Below, piece after piece: positions 16,672 to 25,428 of a stretch of DNA of 64,000 nt. Under the pieces are notes generated by a model that was not told the origin of the DNA, made no database searches, and saw only the letters and a program-made list of their open reading frames with translations. The DNA comes from Prosthecobacter sp. (lineage in GTDB: Bacteria; Verrucomicrobiota; Verrucomicrobiia; Verrucomicrobiales; Verrucomicrobiaceae). The position numbers and the translations under genes were made by a program. The stretch is from contig JABARQ010000015.1 of NCBI GenBank assembly GCA_019186985.1, forward strand, positions 346,411 through 410,410, in the 5' to 3' direction. How positions within the stretch are numbered: position 1 is the stretch's first letter; every line of letters begins with the position of its first letter.

Positions 16672-19473
16672 GTGAAGGATTCAGGCACCTCTCTTATCAC
16701 GGACAAAGCCTCTCTGATGGCACTCATCACGGGAGCAGTCACTGGGCTTTCGGTGGCGCTCTTTAGAAGTTCCATTGTGACCATACCTGGCTTTATCGCC
16801 GGCACGCAGCTTCAACTCGTTTTGATTTTGGCGCTGTCGGTGATCTCAGCGCTGGTGACCGTAATTCTTGCCCGGAAGGAGTTCACGTCACGGTTCCATG
16901 CGCCGGGCGAGGCGGGCCGCCTTGGTATTCAAGCGGGTGTCTTCTGCGCTCTATGGGCGGGAGCAGTCCTTACCGCGTTGGCAACATGGGACGCCAGCGG
17001 GGCGGACAGCGCCTCTCTGGATCGGGCACTGCGCTCGCGAATGTGGCTTGTCTTTTCGGTCAGCCTCGCAGCCCTGCTTCCTAGCGTGCTGTGTGGTTTT
17101 GTTGGAGGGTTGATCGGGGGGCAGGTAGCTCTCAGGAACTGGACGGCCGCTTCGGCGGACACGTTGCCAGCGATTTTTCCCTGGCTGCGATGGGTCAAAA
17201 TGGGGGTCTCCGTGATGGCGGCACTCCTTCTGGCGTCTCCCATCTCATTCCTCGGTCGAGCTCCGGTGATTGACCCACCTCCTGTGGTCGCGGCTCCTTC
17301 CATTGCTCCAGTTCCACCGGCCCCCCCGCCGTTTCGCTATGATCCGCCCAAAGACATCAAGTCGGCCAAGATCGGCGAAATCCAACCGGACTTCACCAAA
17401 GTCATCCCTCAAGTGCAGAGGGATTGCCCCGTTGCCCTGTCGCCAGACGACGTGATGGTCGCTTTTGGAGATGCGGCCGGATCGCAGCCCGCGATTGGCA
17501 TTTTCGATCTTCATCGGTTCACCAAAACCGCGTCCATTCAGGTTCCTGCATTTCCTCATGGGAATCTGTCCTGGTCTCCTGATCAGAAATCCATCGCCTG
17601 CACGATTGGCGAAGGAAAGTCGCGCCGTGTGTGGATTTTGCGAATTGCCGAAAGCAGGGCCATCGAGTTACCGCGTCCGCCTGGAAGAGACGTGCCGGGA
17701 GGTGATCTCCACTGGTGGCAGGCTGGAGAACTTGCCTTTTTTCCTGATGATGAAGCCCCTCTGGCTTTCGATCTCGACAAGCTCGTGCTATTGCCGTTGG
17801 AAGATTCCCCGGCATACAAGAAGCTCGACGACATCAGCAAAAGGCTTTGGAAGGAAGGCTCAAGGGAGACTTGGCCGGGCCAGACGCATTGGAAGCTCGG
17901 AGTGCGCACCCTGATCACATCGGCTGTTCCGCCGTCGCGCCGTGAACCAGACGGCCCCTGGCAGTTGTCCGGCCAGAGTGTCTGTGCCTTCACACACCCC
18001 AGCGTGCCCATCTCCTTTGGTCTCAAGTCTTTTGGCGTGGACGAAGGCGACAAGATTCTTTGCTCAGATGATGGCTCGAAGCTGATGCGCCTCATGAATG
18101 GAAAGATCGAGGTGACTTTCATGAAGCAGACGACCTGCCCCGACCTCGTCTTTGAAGTGGAGATGCCGTTCCCGGTCGATGAGATTGAAAACACGGGTTG
18201 GAGCACTCAGGTCAAAGACAAGCAGCTTTGCCTGATGATCTACGCCCCTCTAAAGAATCCGCTAAATGATCGAGTGGTTGGGCCGGACTACAATCAAGTG
18301 CGTGCGCTCGCCCGCTTGCTGGAGTGGAAGGGCCGCCAGGGTGTTTTTATCGTTCAGACCCATGATGGCAGTGTCCAGGCAGGCGATGTGGCCTCAAGCC
18401 TTCACTATTGGGAACCTGGAAACATGTCCGAGTGGAAACCTGAGACCACCCGCAATTGGTGGACCACCATCAAAACGGCTAGCTCGCCACTTCCTGCCAA
18501 GCTTCCCGAACTTCCCACGCCTCAACTCTTGGACTTAACCCAGGGCACGTCCGTGATGATTGTGACGAAGGCCATCGAGAAGCCCCACGAGCCGCCTCCT
18601 CAGAAAGTGACAGAGGTCGCACCGCCACCTCAGCCTCCTGCGCCCCCTCCTCCGCCAGCCATCTCGGCAAGTGATGTGAAAGCGTTTGTCTCTGAGCATC
18701 ATGCCAAAGCCTCAAAAGGCGACCTTCAAGGCATGATCGCAGACTATGAAGCGATGGTGGACTTCCTCGACAAGGGCTTGCTGACGAGAGATGCGATTGG
18801 TGCTGACGAACAAGCGCATCGAGCCAAGTGGCCAGTGGGCAGCGAAAAGATCATTGGTGAGATCCGCATTGTCCAGGAAGGCGGACTTTGGCAGGCAGAA
18901 TACACGATCGAGTTCTACAACGAAAACGAAGCCGGTGAATGGCACAAGGGGCGTGCAGACCTCACGCTGCGACTGAAAGAGGCTGGGAAGACGCTCTCCA
19001 TCACGTCGCAGCGGGCCAAGGTCTATGATGTGACCAACAGTAAGCAGTCACCGAAGGCTCCGGCTGCTGGAGCCGCACAACAACCACAGGGCGTGCCGAT
19101 TAGCGTTCCCAAGCCTTGCTTTGTCGCAGTCACTCGTGCCAAGGATTTGGGGCAAATCGAGTTCACCGATGAGATCAGTTTCGCGGGAACCCTCACCTGG
19201 CATCGAACGTATCGCGAACTCTCACCAGATGGGAAGGTCGTGAATGTTTGCCGCGCCATCTATGAAGGCAATGGAGGAGTGCTTCCCAACCGGCAGGGTG
19301 CCCGCATCTACGTCGGCTCTCAAGGCTGGCACAGAACCATGGGGACACCGGCATTTGTTCGTCTGTGCGAGCGAAGCGCGGCTGCTTTGGTCGGCAGGGA
19401 GTTCATCTTTCAGTTCACCCAAAATGGGATGATCGAGTCGAACACCGGCACCACTTTCAAGCTGGTGAAGTAG
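16672..19473 (+). CDS. Large membrane protein with propeller-like and NTF2-like regions, unknown function
   Basis: About 933 aa from the GTG at 16672; an alternative TTG at 16636 would overlap the regulator. About five hydrophobic segments occupy the first 200 residues. A Pro-rich linker follows, then a WD40/TolB-like beta-propeller region (NLSWSPDQKSIACTIG; ILCSDDGSKLMRLMNGK), a second long Pro-rich linker (PPPQPPAPPPPPA) and a C-terminal part whose middle resembles an NTF2/SnoaL-like module. I do not recognise the family. It is paired with an XRE regulator inside an apparent island; composition is lower in GC than the 1-15 kb region. Confidence 0.65.
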   Translation: MKDSGTSLITDKASLMALITGAVTGLSVALFRSSIVTIPGFIAGTQLQLVLILALSVISALVTVILARKEFTSRFHAPGEAGRLGIQAGVFCALWAGAVLTALATWDASGADSASLDRALRSRMWLVFSVSLAALLPSVLCGFVGGLIGGQVALRNWTAASADTLPAIFPWLRWVKMGVSVMAALLLASPISFLGRAPVIDPPPVVAAPSIAPVPPAPPPFRYDPPKDIKSAKIGEIQPDFTKVIPQVQRDCPVALSPDDVMVAFGDAAGSQPAIGIFDLHRFTKTASIQVPAFPHGNLSWSPDQKSIACTIGEGKSRRVWILRIAESRAIELPRPPGRDVPGGDLHWWQAGELAFFPDDEAPLAFDLDKLVLLPLEDSPAYKKLDDISKRLWKEGSRETWPGQTHWKLGVRTLITSAVPPSRREPDGPWQLSGQSVCAFTHPSVPISFGLKSFGVDEGDKILCSDDGSKLMRLMNGKIEVTFMKQTTCPDLVFEVEMPFPVDEIENTGWSTQVKDKQLCLMIYAPLKNPLNDRVVGPDYNQVRALARLLEWKGRQGVFIVQTHDGSVQAGDVASSLHYWEPGNMSEWKPETTRNWWTTIKTASSPLPAKLPELPTPQLLDLTQGTSVMIVTKAIEKPHEPPPQKVTEVAPPPQPPAPPPPPAISASDVKAFVSEHHAKASKGDLQGMIADYEAMVDFLDKGLLTRDAIGADEQAHRAKWPVGSEKIIGEIRIVQEGGLWQAEYTIEFYNENEAGEWHKGRADLTLRLKEAGKTLSITSQRAKVYDVTNSKQSPKAPAAGAAQQPQGVPISVPKPCFVAVTRAKDLGQIEFTDEISFAGTLTWHRTYRELSPDGKVVNVCRAIYEGNGGVLPNRQGARIYVGSQGWHRTMGTPAFVRLCERSAAALVGREFIFQFTQNGMIESNTGTTFKLVK

Positions 19474-19823
19474 ATGGGGAAAGCCTTCCCCTCGCGGCGA
19501 CTTCGTGGGCCGCTCCCCCTTCGAGCGGGGAGGTTTCCCCGCAACGCCCCTCACTTTCGACACGCCTCGGCACGCTCGATCTTCGGTCCAGCTCACGCCA
19601 CCGCTGTTCTTGGTGCATCAGTGATCGCAGGCGCCGCCTTCCATAACGCTCTGGCAGCGTTCACCCATGCACGTGTGCCCTCCCCCACCGCCAACGGCCC
19701 GTCTGGCATCGGCTCCTTCTTCGTCCGAATGGCAGACCAGCCGTTGCCCCGGCCTCCCTTGGCCGTGCCACCGATGCCGGATGCAGGGCCAGTTCCTCCC
19801 CTCCTTTCCACGAGGACTGGCCC
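19474..19823 (+). other. Gene-free stretch next to a DUF932-like remnant
   Basis: The 350 bases between the large membrane protein and the DUF932-like fragment are open in several frames, but none reads as a recognisable protein and the putative frames on both strands are low-complexity (Pro, Ala, Arg, Gly). I interpret it as degraded DNA at the edge of the accessory island. Confidence 0.4.
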
Positions 19824-20066
19824 ATGCTCCGTCACCGGCCACGCGGGAGCACGAGTTCCGAGAAGAACCTGTGCTCCAACCGTTTGATCCAGAAAGTGCT
19901 TCATGAATGGCGCGAGCCCCGTCATGATGCCTTTGAGGGTCGTAACGTCTGGAGCCTGTTCAACGCGTTCACCGAGTCCCTGAAAGACGGAAACCTCGCC
20001 GAACTGCCCAAACGCACCGAAGCCCTCCATGGCCTTCTGGACACTCACGTCGGCCTATCCGCGTGA
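19824..20066 (+). pseudogene. DUF932 (plasmid/phage-type) C-terminal remnant
   Basis: An 80-codon frame. From about 19870 it reads like the C-terminus of a DUF932/TIGR03299 protein: SNRLIQKVLHEWREPRHDAF, then GRNVWSLFNAFTESLK and LPKRTEALHGLLDTH. The rest of the family (normally 250-350 aa) is missing upstream. DUF932 genes are typical of plasmids, phages and integrative elements, so this is a trace of a mobile element. Confidence 0.55.
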
Positions 20067-20179
20067 AAAGCGAAGCTCTTCTTCTTTGAAGGGGAGCTTT
20101 TCTTTAGCTGTGGCGACAGTCATTCGAGCCACTTTGATAAGAAAACATGTTTAAACCGAAATCGCCATAGCGTCATTTA

Positions 20180-20221
20180 GAACGCCGCAACAAGTGACTC
20201 CGGGCACTTATTGCGGCGTTC
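20180..20221. terminator. 17-bp near-perfect inverted repeat, probable bidirectional terminator or repeat element
   Basis: Bases 20180-20196 and 20205-20221 pair over 17 positions with one mismatch around an 8-base loop; the arm begins GAACGCCGCAA. It lies between the DUF932-like remnant and the 3' end of the minus-strand globin gene. There is no long T-run on either side, so a palindromic repeat or transposon end is an alternative. Confidence 0.5.
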
Positions 20222-20248
20222 AATCAGCAATAGAGAGATGGACGGCTC

Positions 20249-20845
20249 TCAGTTTGCCTTCTTGGGATGGCCCAAAACATCATCCTTGGTGGAAACCGCA
20301 ATGGCGACGACCTGGTCGATGAGTTCCTGCTTCACTTTGAAGTCCTTTAGGGTGCCCACGAGGTTCTCAGCGATGGCGTTAAAATGCTCTTCGGTGAGGC
20401 CCATGCCTTCGTGCGCCTTGCGCATATCCTTGCCGGTCCACGGCAACGGGCCGCCAAAGGCGAACGACAAGAACTCCTTCTGCTTCCGGCGCTGCTTGTC
20501 CATGCTCACGTCGGCAAAGAAGTCATTCACCCGCTTGTCGGCCAGCACTTTGACGTAAAACGCGTCCACCACGGCGTCGATGGCCGCCTTGCCGCCGAGT
20601 TTTTGATACAGGCTGTCCTCGCGGGCCTTCAGCCATTTCGTTTTGCATGCTTCTTTCGCAAAGGACCACTTGCGGCCCTCATACTCGGCGGTGATCGCCG
20701 GATCGGCGGGTTTGCCGGTGACAGGGCAGACGGTATTCGTGGCGGACTCGGAGGCAACGGCGGCCGGATCGGCGGCGAGCGCGGCATGTACGAGCAGGGT
20801 CATCACGACGGTGATGGTTGCGAGGGAGGTCAGGATCAGCTTCAT
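20249..20845 (-). CDS. Exported YHS-like/truncated hemoglobin fusion, copy 1
   Basis: 198 aa from the ATG at 20845. A signal peptide (MKLILTSLATITVVMTLLV, then AALAA) precedes a short YHS-like cysteine motif (CPVTGKPADPAITAEYEGRKW, C40 and C67). A group 1 truncated globin follows at residues about 78-198, with probable B10 Tyr97 and probable proximal His145 in KAHEGMGLTEEHF. Truncated globins bind O2 and NO and can dioxygenate NO to nitrate; export would place this one in the periplasm, where Nap and Nor act. It is about 86% identical by hand count to the copy at 61886. An NsrR-like box lies 17 bases upstream. Confidence 0.85.
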   Translation of the reverse strand: MKLILTSLATITVVMTLLVHAALAADPAAVASESATNTVCPVTGKPADPAITAEYEGRKWSFAKEACKTKWLKAREDSLYQKLGGKAAIDAVVDAFYVKVLADKRVNDFFADVSMDKQRRKQKEFLSFAFGGPLPWTGKDMRKAHEGMGLTEEHFNAIAENLVGTLKDFKVKQELIDQVVAIAVSTKDDVLGHPKKAN

Positions 20846-20861
20846 GGTTGGAGGTTGATTA

Positions 20862-20884
20862 AACATGCACAGTGGATGCTACTT
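20862..20884. promoter_or_regulatory. NsrR-like operator (8-7-8), globin 1
   Basis: AACATGCA-N7-TGCTACTT has the 8-7-8 architecture of the E. coli NsrR site (AAGATGCA-N7-TRCATCWW) with a degenerate right half. It lies 17-39 bases upstream of globin 1 and is followed by TTTAAT on the minus strand, a possible -10. Support comes mainly from the better matching sites at 62527, 20985 and 51010. Confidence 0.45.
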
Positions 20885-20984
20885 ATGCGCGAAAGATATG
20901 CTTCGTTGCCCACATTTTGCGCCGCCATCGAGCAACAAAGGCACACTGGAGGCCAACATATGCCCATGGGTCTGCCCGTTGTTA

Positions 20985-21007
20985 AAGTTGCATCAAGGAT
21001 GCTTCTT
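20985..21007. promoter_or_regulatory. NsrR-like operator (8-7-8), cassette A
   Basis: AAGTTGCA-N7-TGCTTCTT lies 67-89 bases upstream of the Rid/chorismatase-like gene. The left half is identical to the left half of the 51010 site in front of the paralogous gene, and the right half differs from the ideal TGCATCTT at one base. Confidence 0.5.
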
Positions 21008-21073
21008 TGAGCTTCAAGGCGGCTTTCCGATGCGAGTTTAACAACATTCAACATTCGCCTGGAGGTGCCCGCC

Positions 21074-22429
21074 ATGTCTTCCCCTGCTTCTCTCGCCAAG
21101 GAAACGCCGATTTGCTACCACCTGGCCCCGGACAAACGGCTGCTCGACGCGGGTTGTGCGGCGCATGGATGCTCGCACGCGGTGCCGGGCAGGTTTTCCG
21201 GACCGGACATGCCTCCCTGTCTCATGGGCGTGCAGCATCATACGGTGATTGACCTCGGCAAGGTGCGACGCGTGGCGATGATGGTGACACCCCAATGCGG
21301 CGGGGACTTTAAAGACGAGGCATGGGAGGCGCTCTCCACCATCCGTGCCATCCTGCGCCAGCAAGGTGAGCCGATGGAGGTGACGATGCAGACCGTGTTT
21401 CTGCGCTCCCGGGAGGATGTGCCGACGGCGGAGCTGCTTTTCGAGGCCTGTTATGGTGAAAAGATGCCGTTGACGCTGTTTGTGGTGCAGCCGCCTTGCG
21501 AGGGGCGTGGCATCGCGATCGAGGCCTGGGCGGTGGGCACCACTCATGCGAAGGTGGAGCACCATGACGAACATCTGGTGACGGTGGAATATGACGGCCT
21601 GCGATGGATTTATGCCTCCGGCGGTTCGTTGCATCGCGAGGGCCGGACGGCCTACGATCAGTCATTCGAGGCCTTTGAAAATCTCCAGGCGGCGCTGCGG
21701 CGCGGTGGCGCGGCTTTTGAGGACGTGGTGCGAACCTGGCTCTACCAGGGCTGCATCACGGAGGAGGTGGATGGTGTGGAGCGCTACCGCGAGCTGAACC
21801 GCGCCCGCACGGACTTCTTCGCCGGTATTCCTTTCGACAACCGCCCGGTGCCCACGCTGCATCGCGGGCAGGCGGTTTATCCGGCCAGCACGGGCATCGG
21901 CACGCTCTGCCATGGGCTCATCACGGCCTGCATGGCGCTGCACACAAAGCGCGATGACGTTTTCCTTCTGCCGTTGGAGAATCCGCTGCAAACCTCCGCC
22001 TTCGATTATCCGAAAGAGTATTCGGTGAAGAGTCCGAAGTTTGCTCGTGCCATGGCGGTGCGCACAGGGGAGGACGTGACGATCTGGATTTCCGGCACGG
22101 CGAGCATTGTGAACTCGGAGACGGTGTACAAAGGCGATGCCGTCGGCCAGACCGAGCAGACGCTCACGAACATCGAGAAGCTCATCGCACCGGAAAACTT
22201 CGCACGGCTGGGCTGGGCTGACGCCGGAGCCACGCTGGCAGATCTGGCGAAAGTCCATGTCTATGTGAAACACGCCACGGACTATGAAAAGGTGCGTGCC
22301 GTGTGCGAGCGGCGTCTGGGCCGCCTGCCCGCGATCTACGCGGTGGCGGATGTGTGCCGCCCGGACCTACTCGTGGAGATCGAGGGCGTGGCCTTCTCCC
22401 GTGTGCGCAAGCCAAACTCTGAAGCCTGA
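21074..22429 (+). CDS. Rid superfamily / FkbO-Hyg5 chorismatase-like protein, cassette A
   Basis: 451 aa from the ATG at 21074, seven bases after a GGAGGTG ribosome site. The N-terminal half has a YjgF/Rid-like segment (RVAMMVTP, STIRAILRQQGEPMEVTMQTVFLRS). The C-terminal half resembles FkbO/Hyg5/XanB2 chorismatases, which share the Rid fold (YRELNRARTDFFAG, YPASTGIG, ENPLQTSAFDYPKEYS, ISGTASIVNSETV). Chorismatases make hydroxybenzoates from chorismate; whether this one does is unknown. It is the first gene of cassette A; the DUF1549 gene follows after 9 bases. A close paralogue starts cassette B at 50995. Confidence 0.75.
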   Translation: MSSPASLAKETPICYHLAPDKRLLDAGCAAHGCSHAVPGRFSGPDMPPCLMGVQHHTVIDLGKVRRVAMMVTPQCGGDFKDEAWEALSTIRAILRQQGEPMEVTMQTVFLRSREDVPTAELLFEACYGEKMPLTLFVVQPPCEGRGIAIEAWAVGTTHAKVEHHDEHLVTVEYDGLRWIYASGGSLHREGRTAYDQSFEAFENLQAALRRGGAAFEDVVRTWLYQGCITEEVDGVERYRELNRARTDFFAGIPFDNRPVPTLHRGQAVYPASTGIGTLCHGLITACMALHTKRDDVFLLPLENPLQTSAFDYPKEYSVKSPKFARAMAVRTGEDVTIWISGTASIVNSETVYKGDAVGQTEQTLTNIEKLIAPENFARLGWADAGATLADLAKVHVYVKHATDYEKVRAVCERRLGRLPAIYAVADVCRPDLLVEIEGVAFSRVRKPNSEA

Positions 22430-22438
22430 TGCCCCGCC

Positions 22439-24013
22439 ATGAAAATCATCGCCCTCTTTCTGGTCTTCGCGGCAGCAGCACTCGCGACTGAAGCCATCGT
22501 CTATGAAGCTGGACCACTTGTGATGCGGTCCGGCGAAAGTCTGAAGCCGCATGAACAGGTGGACGCACTCGTCCTAGGCCGACTGACGGAACTGGGAATC
22601 AAACCGTCGAATCTATGCTCGGACACGGCATTTCTGCGCCGCGCTTTCCTTGCAGTGATCGGCACTTTGCCCACAGAGGCGGAGGCGCGCGGCTTCATCG
22701 CCGCGAAGCAGCCGGACAAGCGGGCGCAGCTCATCGAGGTGCTGCTGCAGCGGCCTGAGTTCACGGATTTCTGGGCGATGAAGCTCGGCGAGCTGCTGCG
22801 CGTGAAGGCGGAGTTTCCCATCAAGCTGTGGCCAAACGCGGTGCAGGCCTACCACCGCTTCATCCACACCAGCGTGCGGGAAAACAAGCCGCTGCACATC
22901 TTCGCGCGGCAATTATTGCTCGCGAACGGCAGCAACTTCCGCGAGGGCGAGGTGAACTTTTACCGTGCGATGCAGGATCGCAGCCCGCGTGGCATCGCTG
23001 CCACTGTGGCGCTCACCTTCATGGGCGAGCGGGCGGACAAGTGGCCGGAAAAGAAGCTCGATGCGCTGGCGGGCTTCTTTACGCAGGTGGCGTTCAAATC
23101 GACCGCCGAGTGGAAGGAGGAGATTGTGTATTTCGATCCCACAGCGGACAAAGATGGCCTCACCAAGAAGGCGATTTTCCCGGACGGAAGCCCTGCGGCG
23201 ATCCAATCGGGCCTGGAGGACCCGCGCATCGTTTTCACCGACTGGCTGCTGCGGCCAGAGAATCCCTCGTTTTGCCGAAGCTGGTCCAATCGCATCTGGA
23301 GCTGGCTCATGGGCCGCGGCATCGTGCATGAGCCGGATGACTTCCGCGTGGACAATTTGCCGTCGAATCCTGCGTTGCTGGCCTATCTCGAAAAAGAGTT
23401 CGCCTCATCGAAGTGTGACATGCGGCATCTCTTCCGCGTCATTCTGAACTCACAGGTCTTCCAGCTCTCCAGCATCCCAGCGCAGGACACGCCGGAGGCA
23501 GCGGCAAACTTCGCGCACTACCCACTGCGCCGACTGGAGGCAGAAGTGCTCATTGATGCGCTAAACCAGATCACCGGCACGCGCGAGGATTACAGCAGCC
23601 CCATTCCTGAGCCCTTCACCTTTATCCCGGAGAATGTGCGCGGCATCGCCCTGGCAGATGGCAGCATCACCAGCTCGTTTTTGGAGCTTTTTGGCCGTCC
23701 GCCGCGTGACAGCGGCCATGAGACGGAGCGCAGCCGTGACACCAGCCCTTCCCAGCGTCTGCACATGCTGAACTCCAGCCATGTGATGAAAAAAATCCAG
23801 CAATGTCCTCTCGTCACCGCTGCCACGAACAGCGACGGCACTGAAGCGCTGGCGGACAGAATCTACCACACCGTGCTCTCTCGTCCGCCCTCCGCGAAGG
23901 AGCTGGAGACGCTGAAAGCCCATGTCACCGCCACCTACGGCGGCGGCAGTTCGCTCGCTGCGGACATGGTGTGGGCGCTGGTGAATCAGCCAGAGTTTTT
24001 GTTCAACCATTAA
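22439..24013 (+). CDS. DUF1549/DUF1553 protein, cassette A
   Basis: A 524-aa protein with a signal peptide (MKIIALFLVFAAAALA). The DUF1549 part holds HEQVDALVLGRL, FLRRAFLAVIGTLPTEAEARGF and KLGELLRVKAEFPI. The DUF1553 part holds FTDWLLRPENPSFCRSWSNRIWSWLMGRGIVHEPDDFR, seen around residues 260-305, and HYPLRRLEAEVLIDALNQITG. Many PVC members carry an N-terminal cytochrome c domain; this one has no CxxCH. Function is unknown, but the family nearly always pairs with a DUF1501 protein, as here (12 bases downstream). Confidence 0.88.
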   Translation: MKIIALFLVFAAAALATEAIVYEAGPLVMRSGESLKPHEQVDALVLGRLTELGIKPSNLCSDTAFLRRAFLAVIGTLPTEAEARGFIAAKQPDKRAQLIEVLLQRPEFTDFWAMKLGELLRVKAEFPIKLWPNAVQAYHRFIHTSVRENKPLHIFARQLLLANGSNFREGEVNFYRAMQDRSPRGIAATVALTFMGERADKWPEKKLDALAGFFTQVAFKSTAEWKEEIVYFDPTADKDGLTKKAIFPDGSPAAIQSGLEDPRIVFTDWLLRPENPSFCRSWSNRIWSWLMGRGIVHEPDDFRVDNLPSNPALLAYLEKEFASSKCDMRHLFRVILNSQVFQLSSIPAQDTPEAAANFAHYPLRRLEAEVLIDALNQITGTREDYSSPIPEPFTFIPENVRGIALADGSITSSFLELFGRPPRDSGHETERSRDTSPSQRLHMLNSSHVMKKIQQCPLVTAATNSDGTEALADRIYHTVLSRPPSAKELETLKAHVTATYGGGSSLAADMVWALVNQPEFLFNH

Positions 24014-24025
24014 CCCCATCCTGCC

Positions 24026-25420
24026 ATGAACACGACTTCTCTCCCCTCACGCAGCACCGCACGCGATGTCGCCCGCGTCGCTCATACACTCGGCGGTGCG
24101 CCGTTTTCACGCCGCGAGGCCCTGCGCCGCGCGGTCTATGGCTCCGCCGGGCTTTTGCTCATGGAGCCCTTTGGCATTCACGCCGCTCCACGTGCCGCCG
24201 CCATCGCCAAGGAAGGCAAGGCGAAGTCCGTCATTCAAATCTGGCTCTGGGGCGGCCCCTGCCACATCGACACCTTTGATCCGAAGCCCGAGGCGGGCCG
24301 CGAGTACTCCGGTGCTCTCGATGCGCCTATTGAGACAAACATCAGCGGCATCCGTATCGGCCAGCTTTTGCCCGAACTGGCGAAAAACGCGGATAAATAC
24401 TCGCTCATCCGCAGCATGACGCATGGCAACAACGGCCACGAGACCGCCTCCTACCTCGTGCAGACCGGCCGTTCCTCCGAGCGCGATGTGTTTCCCGGTC
24501 TCGGTGCGGTGGTGTCGTATTTCAAAGGCTACGACGCTGGCTACAAGGGCCTCATTCCGCCCTACGTCGTGCTCACGGAGCCTCAGGGCCGTTTCAGTGA
24601 GGCCGGCTTTCTCGGGCCACGCTACAAACCCTTCGCCACTGGCGGTGATCCTTCACGCACGCCCTTCGCAGTCGAAGGCATCGTCACGCCGGACATCACG
24701 GAGGAGCATCAAAAAGAGCGCAGGAAGCTCATGAGAAGCCTCAACACGCTCGGTGGTTCGCTGCCGGGGAATGCCACGCTGAAAACGATGGTCGAGTCCG
24801 AGCAGCAGGCCTACGAGCTCATTCTCGGCGACTCCGGCAAGCTCTTCGACCTCGCGCAGGAGAAGGATGAAATGCGTGACCGCTATGGTCGCAACACTTT
24901 CGGCCAGAGCTGCCTCATGGCACGCCGCCTCGTCGAAAAAGGCGTGCCTTACATCACCATCAACTACAAGGGCTGGGACACGCACAAGCAGCACTTTCAG
25001 ATCATGAACCGCAAGCTGCCGGAGCTCGACCAGGGAATGGCCGCACTGCTCACCGATCTTTACGACAAAGGGCTACTGGAGAGCACCATCGTGTTCTGCA
25101 CCGGAGAATTCGGCCGCACGCCAAAAGTGGCGAGCGAATCACCCTGGAACGGTGGCCGCCATCACTTCGGCGCGTGCTTCTCCAGTCTGCTCGCGGGCGG
25201 TGGCTTCAAAGGTGGCCAGGTGCTCGGCAAATCGAACGCCACCGGCGAGGAGGTGGCCGAACGTCCTGTGTATCCCGCCGATCTCATCGGCAGCATCTAC
25301 GGCCAGCTCGGTATTCCCGCCGATGCCCCCCTGCCGCATCCGCAAGGCACGCCAACGACAGTCGTGCCCGGACAGGAAGAGCAGGTGAAAATGGCCGGGC
25401 TGCTCAAAGAACTCGTGTGA
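24026..25420 (+). CDS. DUF1501 protein, cassette A
   Basis: 464 aa. The N-terminus has a Tat-like signal (SRREALRRAVYGSAGLLL around residues 29-46). DUF1501 hallmarks are IQIWLWGGPCHIDTFDPKP (about 70-88), SMTHGNNGHETASYLVQTGR, MARRLVEKGVPYITINYKGWDTH and FCTGEFGRTPKV. The fold belongs to the sulfatase/phosphatase superfamily, and the metal-ligand positions look partly retained. It is tightly spaced between DUF1549/1553 and the PPC protein. Confidence 0.9.
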   Translation: MNTTSLPSRSTARDVARVAHTLGGAPFSRREALRRAVYGSAGLLLMEPFGIHAAPRAAAIAKEGKAKSVIQIWLWGGPCHIDTFDPKPEAGREYSGALDAPIETNISGIRIGQLLPELAKNADKYSLIRSMTHGNNGHETASYLVQTGRSSERDVFPGLGAVVSYFKGYDAGYKGLIPPYVVLTEPQGRFSEAGFLGPRYKPFATGGDPSRTPFAVEGIVTPDITEEHQKERRKLMRSLNTLGGSLPGNATLKTMVESEQQAYELILGDSGKLFDLAQEKDEMRDRYGRNTFGQSCLMARRLVEKGVPYITINYKGWDTHKQHFQIMNRKLPELDQGMAALLTDLYDKGLLESTIVFCTGEFGRTPKVASESPWNGGRHHFGACFSSLLAGGGFKGGQVLGKSNATGEEVAERPVYPADLIGSIYGQLGIPADAPLPHPQGTPTTVVPGQEEQVKMAGLLKELV

Positions 25421-25428
25421 TTCATTTT

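Noticed and set aside
19593..20048. 151-codon minus-strand frame over the island edge
   Set aside because: It lies opposite the DUF932-like remnant, has no recognisable motif and is Gly/Ala/Thr/Arg-rich; the DUF932-like reading on the plus strand is more convincing.
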